A stretch of 64,000 bases of DNA, taken from contig CP096137.1 of NCBI GenBank assembly GCA_023213235.1, positions 631,587 through 695,586 of the forward strand, in the 5' to 3' direction. Under the pieces are notes generated by a model, which was given only the letters and a program-made list of their open reading frames with translations, was not told the DNA's origin and did not search any database. Positions 10,610 through 20,554 of the stretch are shown in pieces (position 1 is the first letter of the stretch; each line of letters opens with the position of its first letter). Origin of the DNA: Elusimicrobiota bacterium. GTDB lineage: Bacteria > Elusimicrobiota > Elusimicrobia > UBA1565 > UBA9628. Position numbers and translations under genes: made by a program.

Positions 10610-11703
10610 TCAGGGAACCATCGCCGCCCCGAGATCCTTGAAGAAGCCCGCGACCTTCTTCCAGGCCGTGTCGCGCGAGGAGCGCTCGAGGCCTTCCTCC
10701 ATCATGAGCTCGAGCGTGCTCGCGTGCTCGATCCAGCCGACGTCGCGCACGAAGTTGGCGCGCAGGACGATCGTCCTGCGCAGCATCCCGGCGACCCCGC
10801 CCTCCTGCTCCACGGGCCGGCCGCCGTCGACGACGTAGGCGCGCCGCCTCGCGTCGATCCGCGTGGTCCCGATCATGATGTTCGAGGGGCGCAGGTCGTC
10901 GGTCATGACGCCGGCGGCGGCCATGCGCCCGAGCATCTCGACGACGAGCGCGCGGTCCTCCGCGCGGAAGCGCTTCGCGCGAAAGAGCGCCTCGAGCGTC
11001 TCGCCGTAGACGCGCTCGCGCACGCTCACGAGCGCGCCGTCGACGACGGCGCCGCCGAAGTGGCGCGGCCCCGCGTCGGCGGCGGCCAGCAGGTCGGCGG
11101 ACTCCTTCTCGCCGGCGGCCGTCGCGCGCGGGCTCTGCGCGGCCATGAGCTCGATGCCGGCCGAGTGCGCGACGGTCTTGATCACCGCGCCCTCGACGGC
11201 GGGATGGACGTCGACGAAGCCGTACTCCCCTTGGCCCAGCCGCTCGAGCTTGGCCTCGCCGCGGCGCCAGGCGCCGCGCTTGAAGGAGAGCCCGTCGAGC
11301 TCGAGCCGGGGAGCCGCGCCGTCGAACCAGCCCGCGAGCGCCGGATCGGCCTTCGCCGCGGCCGCGAGCTCGGCGGCCCCGGGGCCGGCCTTCTCCGGCT
11401 CCTTGAGCGAGCCCGCGACGATCAGCGCGGCGGCGCGCTCGGCGAGGACGGGGAGGCGGCGCGCGCGATCAGCAGCGGCGCGATCGCCGCGGGCGCGGGC
11501 GAGGCCGCGAGAGCGGCGACGCGCAGCGACAGCGCCGAGACCTCGCCCGTCAGCGCGGCGGGCGCGGACAGAGGCCCGCCGACGAGCAGCGCCGGCGCCC
11601 CGAGCGGCGCGAGCGCCGCCTCGGGAACGAGGCGGACGACGCCGGCCGCCGCGCCGGCGGCGAGCAGGGCCGTCAGCAGCAGGCCGCGCAGCAAACCCTT
11701 CAT
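10610..11703 (-). CDS. membrane-anchored protein-kinase-like protein (one frameshift)
   Basis: About 364 residues after restoring one base near 11450-11456. The N-terminus (MKGLLRGLLLTALLAAGAAAG) is a signal peptide or anchor, followed by an Ala-rich region of ~100 residues. The second half is kinase-like: a glycine-loop-like LGQGEYGFVDV followed by AVIKTV (possible ATP-binding Lys), then MTDDLRPSNIMIG in place of the HRDxKxxN catalytic loop and VVDGG in place of DFG. The catalytic Asp and Asn are kept (DDLRPSN), so weak kinase activity is possible, but it may be a pseudokinase. It is divergent from the gene at 11769. No target is evident. Confidence 0.65.
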
Positions 11704-11756
11704 GAGGAGAAGGATGCCCGGCGCCGGGCCTTCGCGCGAGGGTCCTAGGACTTTGC

Positions 11757-11762
11757 TAAAAT
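11757..11762 (+). promoter_or_regulatory. -10 hexamer TAAAAT, 6 nt before start codon
   Basis: TAAAAT ends 6 nt before the ATG at 11769 with no Shine-Dalgarno between, so the transcript would start at about the A of the ATG (leaderless layout). Confidence 0.55.
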
Positions 11763-11768
11763 GCCCGT

Positions 11769-12077
11769 ATGACCTACCCGATCGAGCTCGAGAACGTGCG
11801 CCTCTTCGACGTCCTGCGCAATTCCCTCAGCGGAGAGCTCGGCGTCGTGCTCGGCGTCGAGGGCGACAAGATCGCCCTCAAGCTCAAGACGGGCGAGATC
11901 GCCCGCTTCAAGCACGGCGAGCACATCTACCGCGTCTCCGAGGACGAGGCCGTCGCGTTCCGCGCGGTGATCGCCGAGCAGCGCCGGCAGGCGTCGCTCC
12001 TCAAGCCGCGCAAGCGCGGGTCCCTGCGCAAGCCCGCCCCCAAGGCGAAGGCGAAGAAGGCCGCGAAGAAAGCCTAG
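11769..12077 (+). CDS. small basic hypothetical protein
   Basis: A 102-residue protein of unknown function. Residues 1-60 look like a compact beta-rich domain (GVVLGVEGDKIALKLKTGE has the pattern of an SH3-like barrel). The last ~35 residues are a Lys/Arg/Ala/Pro tail ([22 protein letters not shown]), suggesting nucleic-acid or ribosome contact. It is alone on the plus strand and overlaps the convergent gene ending at 12074 by 4 nt. Its start is fixed by the -10 hexamer at 11757. Confidence 0.7.
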   Translation: MTYPIELENVRLFDVLRNSLSGELGVVLGVEGDKIALKLKTGEIARFKHGEHIYRVSEDEAVAFRAVIAEQRRQASLLKPRKRGSLRKPAPKAKAKKAAKKA

Positions 12078-12688
12078 TCCGGGCTCTCCGGGTTGGCGAA
12101 CTGGTCGTCGCGCCCGAACATCAGCCCGTCGCGGTAGGACGAGGACTTCCCGGCCGGACCCTCGTGCAGCAGCTTCTGCCGCAGTTGGGCCGCCTCGCGC
12201 GGCTCGCGCCGCCCCGTCAGCACCTCGTCGGCCAGATTCAGCGCGAGGAAATTCTCCGCCTCGGTATCGGCGCGCGAGGTCAGCCGGCCCTCCGACAGGT
12301 CGGCCTCGATCTCGCGGTCGTAGCGCGCGAGCAGGTCGAGCTTCGCGGGATCGGCGCGGTAGGCCGCGCTCTGCTCGAGCCGGCCCTTGTTGCGCTTGAA
12401 CGCGCGGCCTCCCGGAGCCTCGCGGTGCACGACGGTGCGCTTCCAGGGGCCGTTGTCGTGCCAGACGAGGGCTTCGTCGCGCGCCTCGGTCGGCTGGCCG
12501 TACTGGGCGATCATCGCGCGCGCGAGGCGGTACGAGTAGGTCGGCCAGGAGAGAATGATCGTCTCAGGCGTCTTTCCGGAGACGTTCGTCTCCGTGGGGT
12601 CGGGCTCGTCCCGGAACTGGGCGGACGCCGGATACCACGGCGCGGCGAGCAGCGCGAGCGCGAGCGACCGGAGAAGGGCGGCTTTCAT
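12074..12688 (-). CDS. exported hypothetical protein
   Basis: A 204-residue protein with a signal peptide ([23 protein letters not shown], cleavage near residue 23). The mature part is charged, with no recognised domain. It contains [19 protein letters not shown] followed by [17 protein letters not shown], then an Arg/Glu-rich helical region. The lack of a lipobox cysteine points to a soluble periplasmic or secreted protein. The leader carries a hairpin that covers its Shine-Dalgarno (12691-12708). Confidence 0.7.
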   Translation of the reverse strand: MKAALLRSLALALLAAPWYPASAQFRDEPDPTETNVSGKTPETIILSWPTYSYRLARAMIAQYGQPTEARDEALVWHDNGPWKRTVVHREAPGGRAFKRNKGRLEQSAAYRADPAKLDLLARYDREIEADLSEGRLTSRADTEAENFLALNLADEVLTGRREPREAAQLRQKLLHEGPAGKSSSYRDGLMFGRDDQFANPESPD

Positions 12689-12690
12689 CT

Positions 12691-12717
12691 GGCACCTCCG
12701 AAGGTGCCCGCAGTATA
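12691..12717 (-). promoter_or_regulatory. promoter -10 and Shine-Dalgarno-covering hairpin of the exported protein at 12688
   Basis: TATACT (minus strand, 12717-12712) is followed by an inverted repeat GGCACCT/AGGTGCC (12691-12697 and 12702-12708). The GGAGG Shine-Dalgarno, 7 nt before the ATG, lies in the loop and 3' arm. The hairpin could lower translation unless opened. Confidence 0.4.
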
Positions 12718-12756
12718 CGGAGCCGCCGCCGGGCCGCCCATGATGGGGCGGTGACG

Positions 12757-15700
12757 TTATTTCTTCGGGTGCGCGATCGCGTCGATCTCGTCGGCGGAGA
12801 GGGTCTCCTTCTCCATCAGCGCGTCGATCATCGCCTGGTGCTTGTGCGCGTTGTCGCGCAGGCGCTTCTCGACGCGGTCCATCGAGGCCTTCAGCAGCTT
12901 GTTGACCTCGACGAGCGCCTTCGCGTCGGCCTCGGAGCCGAACGCGCTCTGGCCGTACTGGTTCGGCATCGTCTGCGCGAGCCCGAGGTCGGTCATGCCG
13001 AGCTGCTGGACCATCGCGCGCGCCACGCGCGTCGCCGACTCGAGGTCCGAGCCGGGGCCGGTCGACCACTCGCCGTAGAAGATCTTCTCGGCGACGAGGC
13101 CGCCGAGCGCGGTGTCGAGCCGCGCCTCGAGCTCGGCGCGCGTGTAGAGGTACTTGTCGCCTTCCTCGGAGCCCGACTCGGCGAAGCCGAGAGCGCCCGA
13201 ACCGTGCGGGATGATCGTGACCTTGTTGACGGGCACGCGGACCTCGGGGTTCTCGTTGAGCAGGTTGGCCAGCACGTGGCCGACCTCGTGCGCCGCGATG
13301 CGCTTCTTCAGCGCGTCGGAGAGGCGCAGGCTGCGCTTGCCGCCGATCGTCGCGCGGTCGACGGCCTCGTCGATGTCCGCGGCCGAGATCGAGTCCGCCG
13401 CGCGGCGGGCGGCGAGCAGCGCCGCCTCGTTGATCACGTTCTCGAGGAACGCGCCGGAGAGGCCCGCGGTGCGCCGCGCGATCAGGCGCAGGTCCACCTC
13501 GGCGGCCAGGCGCGCCTTCTTCGCGTGCAGGGCCAGGATCGCCTCGCGGCCCATCGCCTCGGGCAGCCCCACGTGGATCTTGCGGTCGAAGCGGCCGGGG
13601 CGCGTGAGCGCCGCGTCGAGGTGTCGGCGCGGTTGGTGGCCGCGACGACGATGACGCCGGAGGAGTTGTCGAAGCCGTCCATCTCCTTCAAGATCTGGTT
13701 GATCGTCTGCTCGCGCTCGTCGTTGCCGCCCTGGCCGGGGCCGCCGTCGCCGCGCTTCTTGCCGACCGCGTCGATCTCGTCGATGAAGATGATCGCCGGG
13801 CCGTTCTGGCGCGCCGTCTCGAAGAGCTCGCGCACGCGGCGGGCGCCCATGCCGACGTAGAGCTCGACGAAGTCCGAGCCCGAGATCGAGATGAACGTCG
13901 CGTTCGACTCGCCGGCGAGCGCGCGCGCGAGCAGGGTCTTGCCCGTGCCGGGGGGCCTTCCATGAGGACGCCCTTCGGGATGCGCGCGCCGAGGCGCTTG
14001 TACTGCGCGGGGTCGCGCATGAAGTCGATGAGCTCCTGCAGCTCGACGAGGCTCTCGTCGATGCCGGCGACGTCGGCGAAGCGCGTCGTCGGCCGCTCGA
14101 GGTTCATCTTGGGCTTGGTGTTGATGCCGCCCGCCGAGCCGCCGCCGCCCATGAACTTGCGCATGATCCAGATGAAGATGAACGCGCCGATGACGATCCA
14201 CAGGATCTGCATGAGCGCGCCGCTCAGGAAGCCCTTCGGCTTGTTCGCCGCCTCCATCACCTTGGCCTGGCGCTCCATCGCGTCGGCCGTGCGCTTGGTG
14301 TCCTTGGCGATCTGCTCGAGCGCGGCGTCCTTGGGGTCGACCTGCTTCGGCGCCGCCGCGGAGTCCGACGGCGCGGCCTTGACCGAGTCCGCCCCGGTGA
14401 TCGTCTGCGTGATCGCGGGGCGCTCGGCGGGCGGCGTCGGGGGCTGGTTCAGGTTGGAGAAGGTCATCCAACCCAGCACGCCGGCCAGCAGCATCATCGG
14501 GAACCAGCGCGCGAAGGCGCCGCGGCGCTGGGGGCCCTGGGGGTTCTGCGGGTTGTTGAACGTCTTCTGGTCCTGCGGCGCGGCGTCGGCGGCGCGGCGG
14601 ACGTTGTACTCCGTCTCCGGCCCGGGCTCGACGCCGAGCGCCGTCAGCGTCCCGGCGGCCGCGAGGCGCACGGAGGCGTTGCGGTCCTTGTAGGAGGCCT
14701 TGAGCAGGTCGAGGAGCTCCGGCGAGGCGGGCTGCAGCTGCGCCGCGTCGCGCGACAGGCGCCGCAGGGCCGTGCGCTGGAGGTACCACCACGGATCGAT
14801 GTTGACGTCCTTCGAGGTCTGGACGCCCTGGCGGGCGGCGAGGCGCAGCAGGTCGAGGTAGTGCGGCAGCGTCTTCTCGAGCGGCAGGGCGTCGAGGATG
14901 CGCTGCGCGCCGATCTTCACCTCGGAGCGGCGCTCCTTCTCGTCGACGATCGCGGCCGCGGCGAGGCGCAGGGCCTCGTCGGGATTCGTCTGGAGCAGCT
15001 TCTCCAGCTGCGCGACGACGCGCGTGGCCGGAACGAAGGGCTCCCGCGCGGCCTTCGGGGCGGAGCGCTTGGCCGCGGGCTTGCGCGCGGGCTCCTGATC
15101 GTTCGGCGGCGTGTGCATCGGCGCCGAGGCGGCGGGAGCTTCGGGCGCGAGCGCCGCGGGGGCCGTCGCCGCGGAAGCCGCCGGGCCGGCCTTGACGATC
15201 AGCGACAGGGCGAGCACGGTCGAGACGGCGAGGATGCCCCACGCGAGCGGCATCATGCCCGCCAGGATCAGCACGGGCAAGGTCGCCTGGTAGCCGAGCA
15301 GGTTGACGAACGCGGCCTTCACCGTCGCGGCCACGGCCTGGTCGACGGGATTCTTCACCGGGGCGGAGAGCGCGCGGAGGTTCGCGATCGCCGCGACGGC
15401 GGTCAAGGCGACGTTGCCGGCCAGCCACAGGGCGGGCAGGCCGGGGACCAGCGCGTAGAACGTCCAGGCCAGGCCGCCGGCGGCGGCCAAGGCCGCGCCC
15501 GCGCGCAGCGTCAGCGGGATCTTCGAGAGCAGCGGCGCGAGGTAGGAGAACGCCCCGGCCATGCCGGCGACGGTGCCGATCAGCCACGGCTTGAGGACGG
15601 CCGCGGAGCCGCCGAGGGCCACGCTCGTGATGGGCCCCATGAAGGCGACCATCGTGAGGAACTGCAGGGGAGCATCGCGACCGCGCCGGCGACCGGATTC

Positions 15701-16593
15701 TTGACGATGAGCCGGCGCAGGGAATGGGCGAGCACGCTCTCGCGCGGGGCGGAGGCCGCGGCCGGCGCGGAGGCGGACGGCGGCGCCGCGGGAGCGCCGG
15801 CGACGCCGGCGGCGGGCTCGATCGAGATGACGCCGGGAGCCTTCTTCAGCGCGAACAGGCGCGAGACCGGCGAAGCGCCGCGCACGGTGACGATGCCGGG
15901 CGCGCGCACGACCGCGAACGACGCGTCGACGCGGAAGCCGAGGTCTGCGCCCATCTTCTCGAGCACCGCCGTCAGCGCCTCGGGCGAGCCGGGATCGGCC
16001 ATCGTGACGAGCACGGGGACGAGGTGGTGCCGCGGGCGCTCGAGGCCGGAGCCGCGCGGGGCGTCGTTCGGCGCGCCGGCCTCGACGGCGTCCTGGACGG
16101 GGCGCCGCGCGATGATGCCGTCGAAGAGCGAGGACAGGCGGCTCAGGGGGCCGGGCCCTTTCTCGGACGCGGAGGCGGCGGGCACGAGGGCCCGGGCCGT
16201 CGCGAGAGCGGACGGCGCGACGGCCTCGCCGCGGACGGGGACGGCGATGGCCGCGGCGGGCTGAGCCGCGGCGGGCACGATCAGGGCGGACGGGACGTTC
16301 GCGTTCGCGGCGGCGGGGATCGCCGCCTGGAGGGCGGCGGGAGCGACGGCGACGGGCGAGGGGGAGACGGCGGACATGGTCACGGACAGGCCGGGCAAGG
16401 CCAGGTTCGTGAGCGACATGGGGGAGCCGGACATCGTCGTCGCCGTGACGCCGGCGCCGGAGGCTCCGAGGCCCGCCGAGCCCGCGCGGACCGCCGCGGC
16501 CGTCTGAGCCCAGAGGTTCGGCCCGGGAACCGTCATCAGCAGCGAGGCGATGACGACCGAGGCGACGGAGCGCGACGCGGTTCGCAAAATCAT
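12757..16593 (-). CDS. ftsH: giant FtsH-type AAA+ zinc protease with long exported N-terminus (three frameshifts)
   Basis: About 1,279 residues after restoring three single bases (G runs at 15667-15670, 13950-13955 and 13620-13621), roughly twice a normal FtsH. In order: signal peptide (residues ~1-30), ~130 residues of Ala/Pro/Val-rich sequence, a ~75-residue globular segment that looks like a subtilisin-propeptide (I9-like) fold, about six hydrophobic segments (~305-480), a helical HEAT-like region (~520-680), another membrane segment (~790), then the FtsH core. The core has Walker A GPPGTGKT (~880), Walker [22 protein letters not shown] (zinc site, ~1103) and the downstream acidic ligand in [11 protein letters not shown]. 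Start ATG 16593 has an AAAGGA ribosome site. It presumably degrades membrane proteins; the N-terminal parts are of unknown role. Confidence 0.88.
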
Positions 16594-16621
16594 GTTAGAA
16601 GTCCTTTCCTTGCCCGAAAAG

Positions 16622-16641
16622 TTGACCACGGTCAAATTCTA
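16622..16641 (-). promoter_or_regulatory. promoter -10 and 14-bp palindrome upstream of the FtsH-like gene
   Basis: TAGAAT (minus strand, 16641-16636) is followed at once by the perfect palindrome TTGACC-GT-GGTCAA (16635-16622), which covers the expected transcription start. This position fits a repressor operator. Leader RNA of about 35 nt with AAAGGA precedes the ATG at 16593, unlike the leaderless genes elsewhere. Confidence 0.5.
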
Positions 16642-16731
16642 CGCGACCCACGGTGCCGGACGTTTAGGCCCGAGGGGCCTAAAATCCCCGGCATTGGTCC
16701 CACCCCATTAAGGGACCTACGGGGCGGATGA

Positions 16732-16807
16732 GGGTCAGGCGTTGCAGGTTTCACTTTCCCCTGGAAATCCGATTCGCTTGGAAAGTGAAACCTGCAACGC
16801 CTGACCC
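16732..16807. repeat. REP-like palindrome 2 (28-bp arms, 20-nt loop)
   Basis: Arms 16732-16759 and 16780-16807 are perfect reverse complements. The outer end is GGGTCAGGCGTTGC and the inner end CACTTTCC. It abuts the stop codon of the EamA transporter gene (TAG at 16808-16810). The arm sequence is nearly the same as that of the element at 57903. Confidence 0.9.
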
Positions 16808-17668
16808 CTATTTCTTGGGCTTGAGGGCGGCGTCGGCGCAGTACAGGGCGACGCCGAGCCAGATGAGGACGAAGCTGGTCAGGCGCTCCTTCGGGAGGGG
16901 CTCGGCGAAGGCGAACACGGCGATGAGGAACTGCAAGGTCGGCGAGGTGAACTGGAGGAAGCCCATCGTCTTGAGGTCCAGGCGCGGCGCCGCCTCGACG
17001 AACCACAGAAGGGGCACGGCCGTGATGCCCGCGCCGCCGGCGAGCAGGAGCCAGGTGCGCGCGTCGGGCGGCAGATGGCCGTTGACGGCGAGCCAGGCCA
17101 GGCCGGCGAGGCACGGCGGCGTCAGCACGAAGGTCTCGAACGAGAGGCCCGCGAGCGCGTCGACGGAGGCGACCTTCCTCAGCAGGGCGTACAACGCGAA
17201 GGTCCCGGCCAAGGTCAGCGACAGCAGGGGCAGCTCGCCGTGGGCGTGGACGAGCCAGCCCACCCCGCACAGCGCGAGCGCCGCCGCTCCCGCCTGCAGC
17301 GGGCGCATGCGCTCGCGCAGCACGACGACGCCGAGCGCGACGTTGACGAGAGGGTTGATGTAGTAGCCGAGGCTGGTGTCGAGCACGCGCCGGTCGGCGA
17401 TCGCCTTGATGTAGAGATACCAGTTCAGTCCGATCAGCGCCGTCGTGCCGAGCAGCAGGGCGACGGTGCGCGGCGAGGACGCCGCGCGCCGCAGCTCGGC
17501 GCGCTTGCCGCGCGCGAACCAGAGCAGGAAGAGGGCCGACCACGCGACGCGGTGCAGCAGGATCTCGAAGGGCGGCACGTGCGCGAGCAGCCGCCAGTAG
17601 AGGGGCGACAGCCCCCACAGCCCGAACGCGCCGAGCGCGTAGAGCAGCCCCGCCGTCGACGGGCTCAA
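16808..17668 (-). CDS. EamA/RarD-family drug/metabolite transporter
   Basis: A 286-residue integral membrane protein with about ten hydrophobic segments and the RarD-type opening LYALGAFGLWGLSPLYWRLL, then HRVAWSALFLL, LNWYLYIKAIADRRVLDTSLGYYINPL and FLQFTSPTLQFLIAVF. The TTG start (17668) overlaps the purK TGA as TTGA, so it is the last gene of purD-purE-purK. Substrate unknown. A purine or amino-acid exporter role would fit the context but is inference. The stop lies directly against a REP-like palindrome that may end the transcript. Confidence 0.88.
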   Translation of the reverse strand: MSPSTAGLLYALGAFGLWGLSPLYWRLLAHVPPFEILLHRVAWSALFLLWFARGKRAELRRAASSPRTVALLLGTTALIGLNWYLYIKAIADRRVLDTSLGYYINPLVNVALGVVVLRERMRPLQAGAAALALCGVGWLVHAHGELPLLSLTLAGTFALYALLRKVASVDALAGLSFETFVLTPPCLAGLAWLAVNGHLPPDARTWLLLAGGAGITAVPLLWFVEAAPRLDLKTMGFLQFTSPTLQFLIAVFAFAEPLPKERLTSFVLIWLGVALYCADAALKPKK

Positions 17669-18777
17669 CGGCGCAGCGCGGCCAGGCGCTCGTCGGCGCG
17701 CGCGAACTCGGCCTCGGCGGCGGCGCCGACGACGGTGTAATGGCCCATCTTGCGGCCCGGGCGCGCCTCGCTCTTGCCGTAGAGATGCAGCGTCGCGCCG
17801 GGAATGCCGTCGAGCGCCGACCAGCGCGGCTCGCCCTTCTCCCAGACGTCGCCGAGCAGGTTGACCATCGCCGCGGGGCCGAGCATGTCGGTCGGGCCGA
17901 GCGGCAGACCGCACACGGCGCGCACGTGCTGCTCGAACTGCGAGGTCTTGCAGCCCCCGAGCGTGTAGTGGCCGCTGTTGTGCACGCGCGGAGCGATCTC
18001 GTTGACGAGCAGCCTCTCGTCGTGCAGGAGGAACATCTCGACGGCCAGGACGCCGACGTGGCCCAACGCCTCGGCGATCTCGCCCGCGAGCTTGACCGCC
18101 TTGCGCGCGACGTCGTCGGGGATGCGCGCGGGCGCGCGCGTCGCGTGCAGGACGCCGCCGCGGTGGACATTCTCGGCGACCGGGTAGACCGACGTCTTCC
18201 CGTCGCGGCCGCGCGCGAGGATCACGGAGATCTCCGCCTTGAAGTCGACGAGCTTCTCCCAGACGCAGGGCGCCTGGAGGACTTCGTCGGCCTTGGGCGC
18301 GTCGGCCTCCGAGTTCAGCCGGCACTGGCCCTTGCCGTCGTAGCCGTGCGTGCGCCGCTTGAGGATGACGGGATACTTCCAGCCCGCCGCCGTCGACGCC
18401 GCGCCGTACGGCGTCTGCGGAAAGCCGTGCTTGGACAGGAACTCGCGCTGCGTCAGCCGGTCGCGGATCGTCGCGAGCACGGAGGGCGCGGGGTAGAGCG
18501 GCCGCGCGGCGGCCACGGCCTCGAGCACGGGCACGGGGATGAGTTCCCACTCGAGCGTGACCACGTCGCAGGCCTGCGCGAGGCGCAGGGCGGCGTCGCG
18601 GTCCTCGACGGAGGCGACGATCGGCACGTCGACGGCCTGAAGCGCGGGGGACTTGGCCGACGCGTCGAGGGCGGCGGTGCGGTAGCCGAGGGCCTTGGCC
18701 GCCTGCGCGATCAGGCGGCCGAGCTGTCCGCCGCCCAGGATGCCGAGCGTGCGCCCGGGCTTGAGCGGCTCCGTCAT
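17665..18777 (-). CDS. purK: N5-carboxyaminoimidazole ribonucleotide synthase
   Basis: A 370-residue ATP-grasp enzyme that carboxylates AIR to N5-CAIR using ATP and bicarbonate. Motifs: [16 protein letters not shown] at the N-terminus, [21 protein letters not shown]-like [10 protein letters not shown], and [26 protein letters not shown]. Normal length. It overlaps purE upstream by 4 nt and the transporter gene downstream by 4 nt. Its presence with a class I PurE shows the bacterial two-step carboxylation route. Confidence 0.96.
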   Translation of the reverse strand: MTEPLKPGRTLGILGGGQLGRLIAQAAKALGYRTAALDASAKSPALQAVDVPIVASVEDRDAALRLAQACDVVTLEWELIPVPVLEAVAAARPLYPAPSVLATIRDRLTQREFLSKHGFPQTPYGAASTAAGWKYPVILKRRTHGYDGKGQCRLNSEADAPKADEVLQAPCVWEKLVDFKAEISVILARGRDGKTSVYPVAENVHRGGVLHATRAPARIPDDVARKAVKLAGEIAEALGHVGVLAVEMFLLHDERLLVNEIAPRVHNSGHYTLGGCKTSQFEQHVRAVCGLPLGPTDMLGPAAMVNLLGDVWEKGEPRWSALDGIPGATLHLYGKSEARPGRKMGHYTVVGAAAEAEFARADERLAALRR

Positions 18778-19268
18778 CCGCGGACGTCGCGCTTGACCTT
18801 GCGCGTCTGCGCGGCGCGGAACGCGCGGACCTTCGCGGCCAGGCGCGCGTCGGAGAGCGCGAGGATCTGCGCGGCGAGGTGGCCGGCGTTGGCCGCGCCG
18901 GCCTCGCCGATCGCGAGCGTGCCGACGGCGACGCCGCGCGGCATCTGCGCGATCGAGAGCAGGGAGTCGAGGCCCTTGAGCGCGCGCGACTCGACGGGCA
19001 CGCCGAGCACGGGCAGGGGCGTCATCGCCGCGGCCATGCCGGGCAGGTGCGCGGCGCCGCCGGCGCCCGCGATGATCAGCTTGAGCCCGCGGCCCTCGGC
19101 CGACGAGGCGTAGGTGAACAGGCGCGCCGGGGTCCGGTGCGCGGAGACGACGTTCGCCTCGAAGGGCACGCCGTAGCCGGCGAGCACGTCGGCGGCGGCC
19201 TTCATCGTCGCCCAGTCCGACTTGCTGCCCATGATGATCCCGACGAGCGGCCTGAGGGTCTTCTTCAC
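18774..19268 (-). CDS. purE: N5-carboxyaminoimidazole ribonucleotide mutase, class I
   Basis: A 164-residue PurE that converts N5-CAIR to CAIR. Seen: [14 protein letters not shown], the active-site SAHRTP, and [13 protein letters not shown]. The GTG start at 19268 overlaps the purD TGA (GTGA); the sequence begins [14 protein letters not shown]. The C-terminal ~25 residues are a basic helix. Operon purD-purE-purK. Confidence 0.96.
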   Translation of the reverse strand: MKKTLRPLVGIIMGSKSDWATMKAAADVLAGYGVPFEANVVSAHRTPARLFTYASSAEGRGLKLIIAGAGGAAHLPGMAAAMTPLPVLGVPVESRALKGLDSLLSIAQMPRGVAVGTLAIGEAGAANAGHLAAQILALSDARLAAKVRAFRAAQTRKVKRDVRG

Positions 19269-20521
19269 GCGAGAGTCCTCCCGAGCACTTTGGCGGCGAC
19301 GTCCGTCCTCCACTGCAGGCCGGGCCCGGCGACGCGGGGCACGGCGGCGTACGCGCGCTCGCGCGCGGACGCGAGGTCCGGGCCGAGCCCGACGACCGAC
19401 AGCACGCGCCCGCCCGCGGCGAGCCAGCGTCCGCCCTCGCGGCGCGTGCCGGCGTGGAACACGACGACGTCGAGGCCGGAGGCGGCCTCGGGCGTCAGCG
19501 CGGCGCCGGCGCGCGGCGAGTCGGGATAACCCTCCGCCGCGACGACGACGGACACGCACGCCCCGGGCTTGGCGGGGACGTCGCGGGCCTTCAGCGTTCC
19601 CGTCGCGCAGGCCAGGCACAGCTCGAGGAAGTCGGCGTCGAGCAGCGGCAGGATCGCCTGCGTCTCGGGGTCGCCGAGGCGCGCGTTGAACTCGAGCAGC
19701 TTCGGCCCCTCCGGCGTCAGCATGAGCCCCGCGTAGAGGACGCCGCGGAAGTCCACGCCGTCGGCGGCGAGGCCCTTGAGCGCGCGGTCGAACACCTCGG
19801 CGCGGATCGTGGCGAGGGTCTTCGCGTCCAGCGGCGCGGGGCACAGCGCGCCCATGCCGCCCGTGTTCGGGCCCTTGTCGCCGTCGAGCAGGCGCTTGTG
19901 GTCCTGGCTCGCGGGGAGCAGGGCGTAGGACTTGCCGTCGAGGACGGCCATCATCGAGATCTCGGGGCCCGTCAGCAGCTCCTCGACGACGAGCGTGGCG
20001 CCCGCGGCCGTGCCGCCGAGCGCGGCGACGGCCGCCTCGGCCTCGGCGAGCGTCGAGGAGACGACGACGCCCTTGCCCGCGGCCAGGCCGTCGGCCTTCA
20101 CCGCGCAGCGGCCCTTCAGCTCCCGGACCGCGGCCAGCGCCTCGGCGGTGCCGCCGACGCGCGCCTTGGCGGTCGGCAGGCCGTGGCGCGCCATGAACGC
20201 CTTCGCGAAGGCTTTCGACGACTCGAGCCGGGCGCCGTCGCGGCCCGGGCCGAACACCGGGATGCCCGCGGCGCGGGCGGCGTCGGCGACGCCGGCGGCG
20301 AGCGGAGCCTCCGGGCCGACGACGAGGAGTTCGACCTCTTTCTCCCGGCAGAAGCGCGCGACGGCCGCGCCGTCGAGAGGGTCGAGCGGGACGCGCTCGG
20401 CCAGGGACGCCATCCCGTCCGAGCCGGGGGCGGCCCAGAGCTTCGTCAGGCGCGGGCTCTTCGCGAGCGCCCACGCCATCGCGTGTTCCCGTCCGCCGGA
20501 GCCGAGGAGGAGGACCTTCAC
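19265..20521 (-). CDS. purD: phosphoribosylamine-glycine ligase
   Basis: A 418-residue ATP-grasp GAR synthetase. It opens [18 protein letters not shown] and contains [43 protein letters not shown] and [14 protein letters not shown]. The start is set to the GTG at 20521 rather than the ATG at 20530: the family begins M-K-V-L-x-x-G-S-G-G, and a TAGCAT hexamer (20534-20529) ends 7 nt before this GTG, the leaderless layout seen across the window. It heads purD-purE-purK-transporter. Confidence 0.95.
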   Translation of the reverse strand: MKVLLLGSGGREHAMAWALAKSPRLTKLWAAPGSDGMASLAERVPLDPLDGAAVARFCREKEVELLVVGPEAPLAAGVADAARAAGIPVFGPGRDGARLESSKAFAKAFMARHGLPTAKARVGGTAEALAAVRELKGRCAVKADGLAAGKGVVVSSTLAEAEAAVAALGGTAAGATLVVEELLTGPEISMMAVLDGKSYALLPASQDHKRLLDGDKGPNTGGMGALCPAPLDAKTLATIRAEVFDRALKGLAADGVDFRGVLYAGLMLTPEGPKLLEFNARLGDPETQAILPLLDADFLELCLACATGTLKARDVPAKPGACVSVVVAAEGYPDSPRAGAALTPEAASGLDVVVFHAGTRREGGRWLAAGGRVLSVVGLGPDLASARERAYAAVPRVAGPGLQWRTDVAAKVLGRTLA

Positions 20522-20528
20522 CTCCTCC

Positions 20529-20534
20529 ATGCTA
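20529..20534 (-). promoter_or_regulatory. -10 hexamer TAGCAT, 7 nt before purD GTG
   Basis: TAGCAT on the minus strand ends 7 nt before the GTG at 20521. It overlaps the alternative ATG at 20530, which would therefore lie upstream of the transcript start. Confidence 0.5.
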
Positions 20535-20554
20535 GCAAGTCGGGAGGCCGGGGG

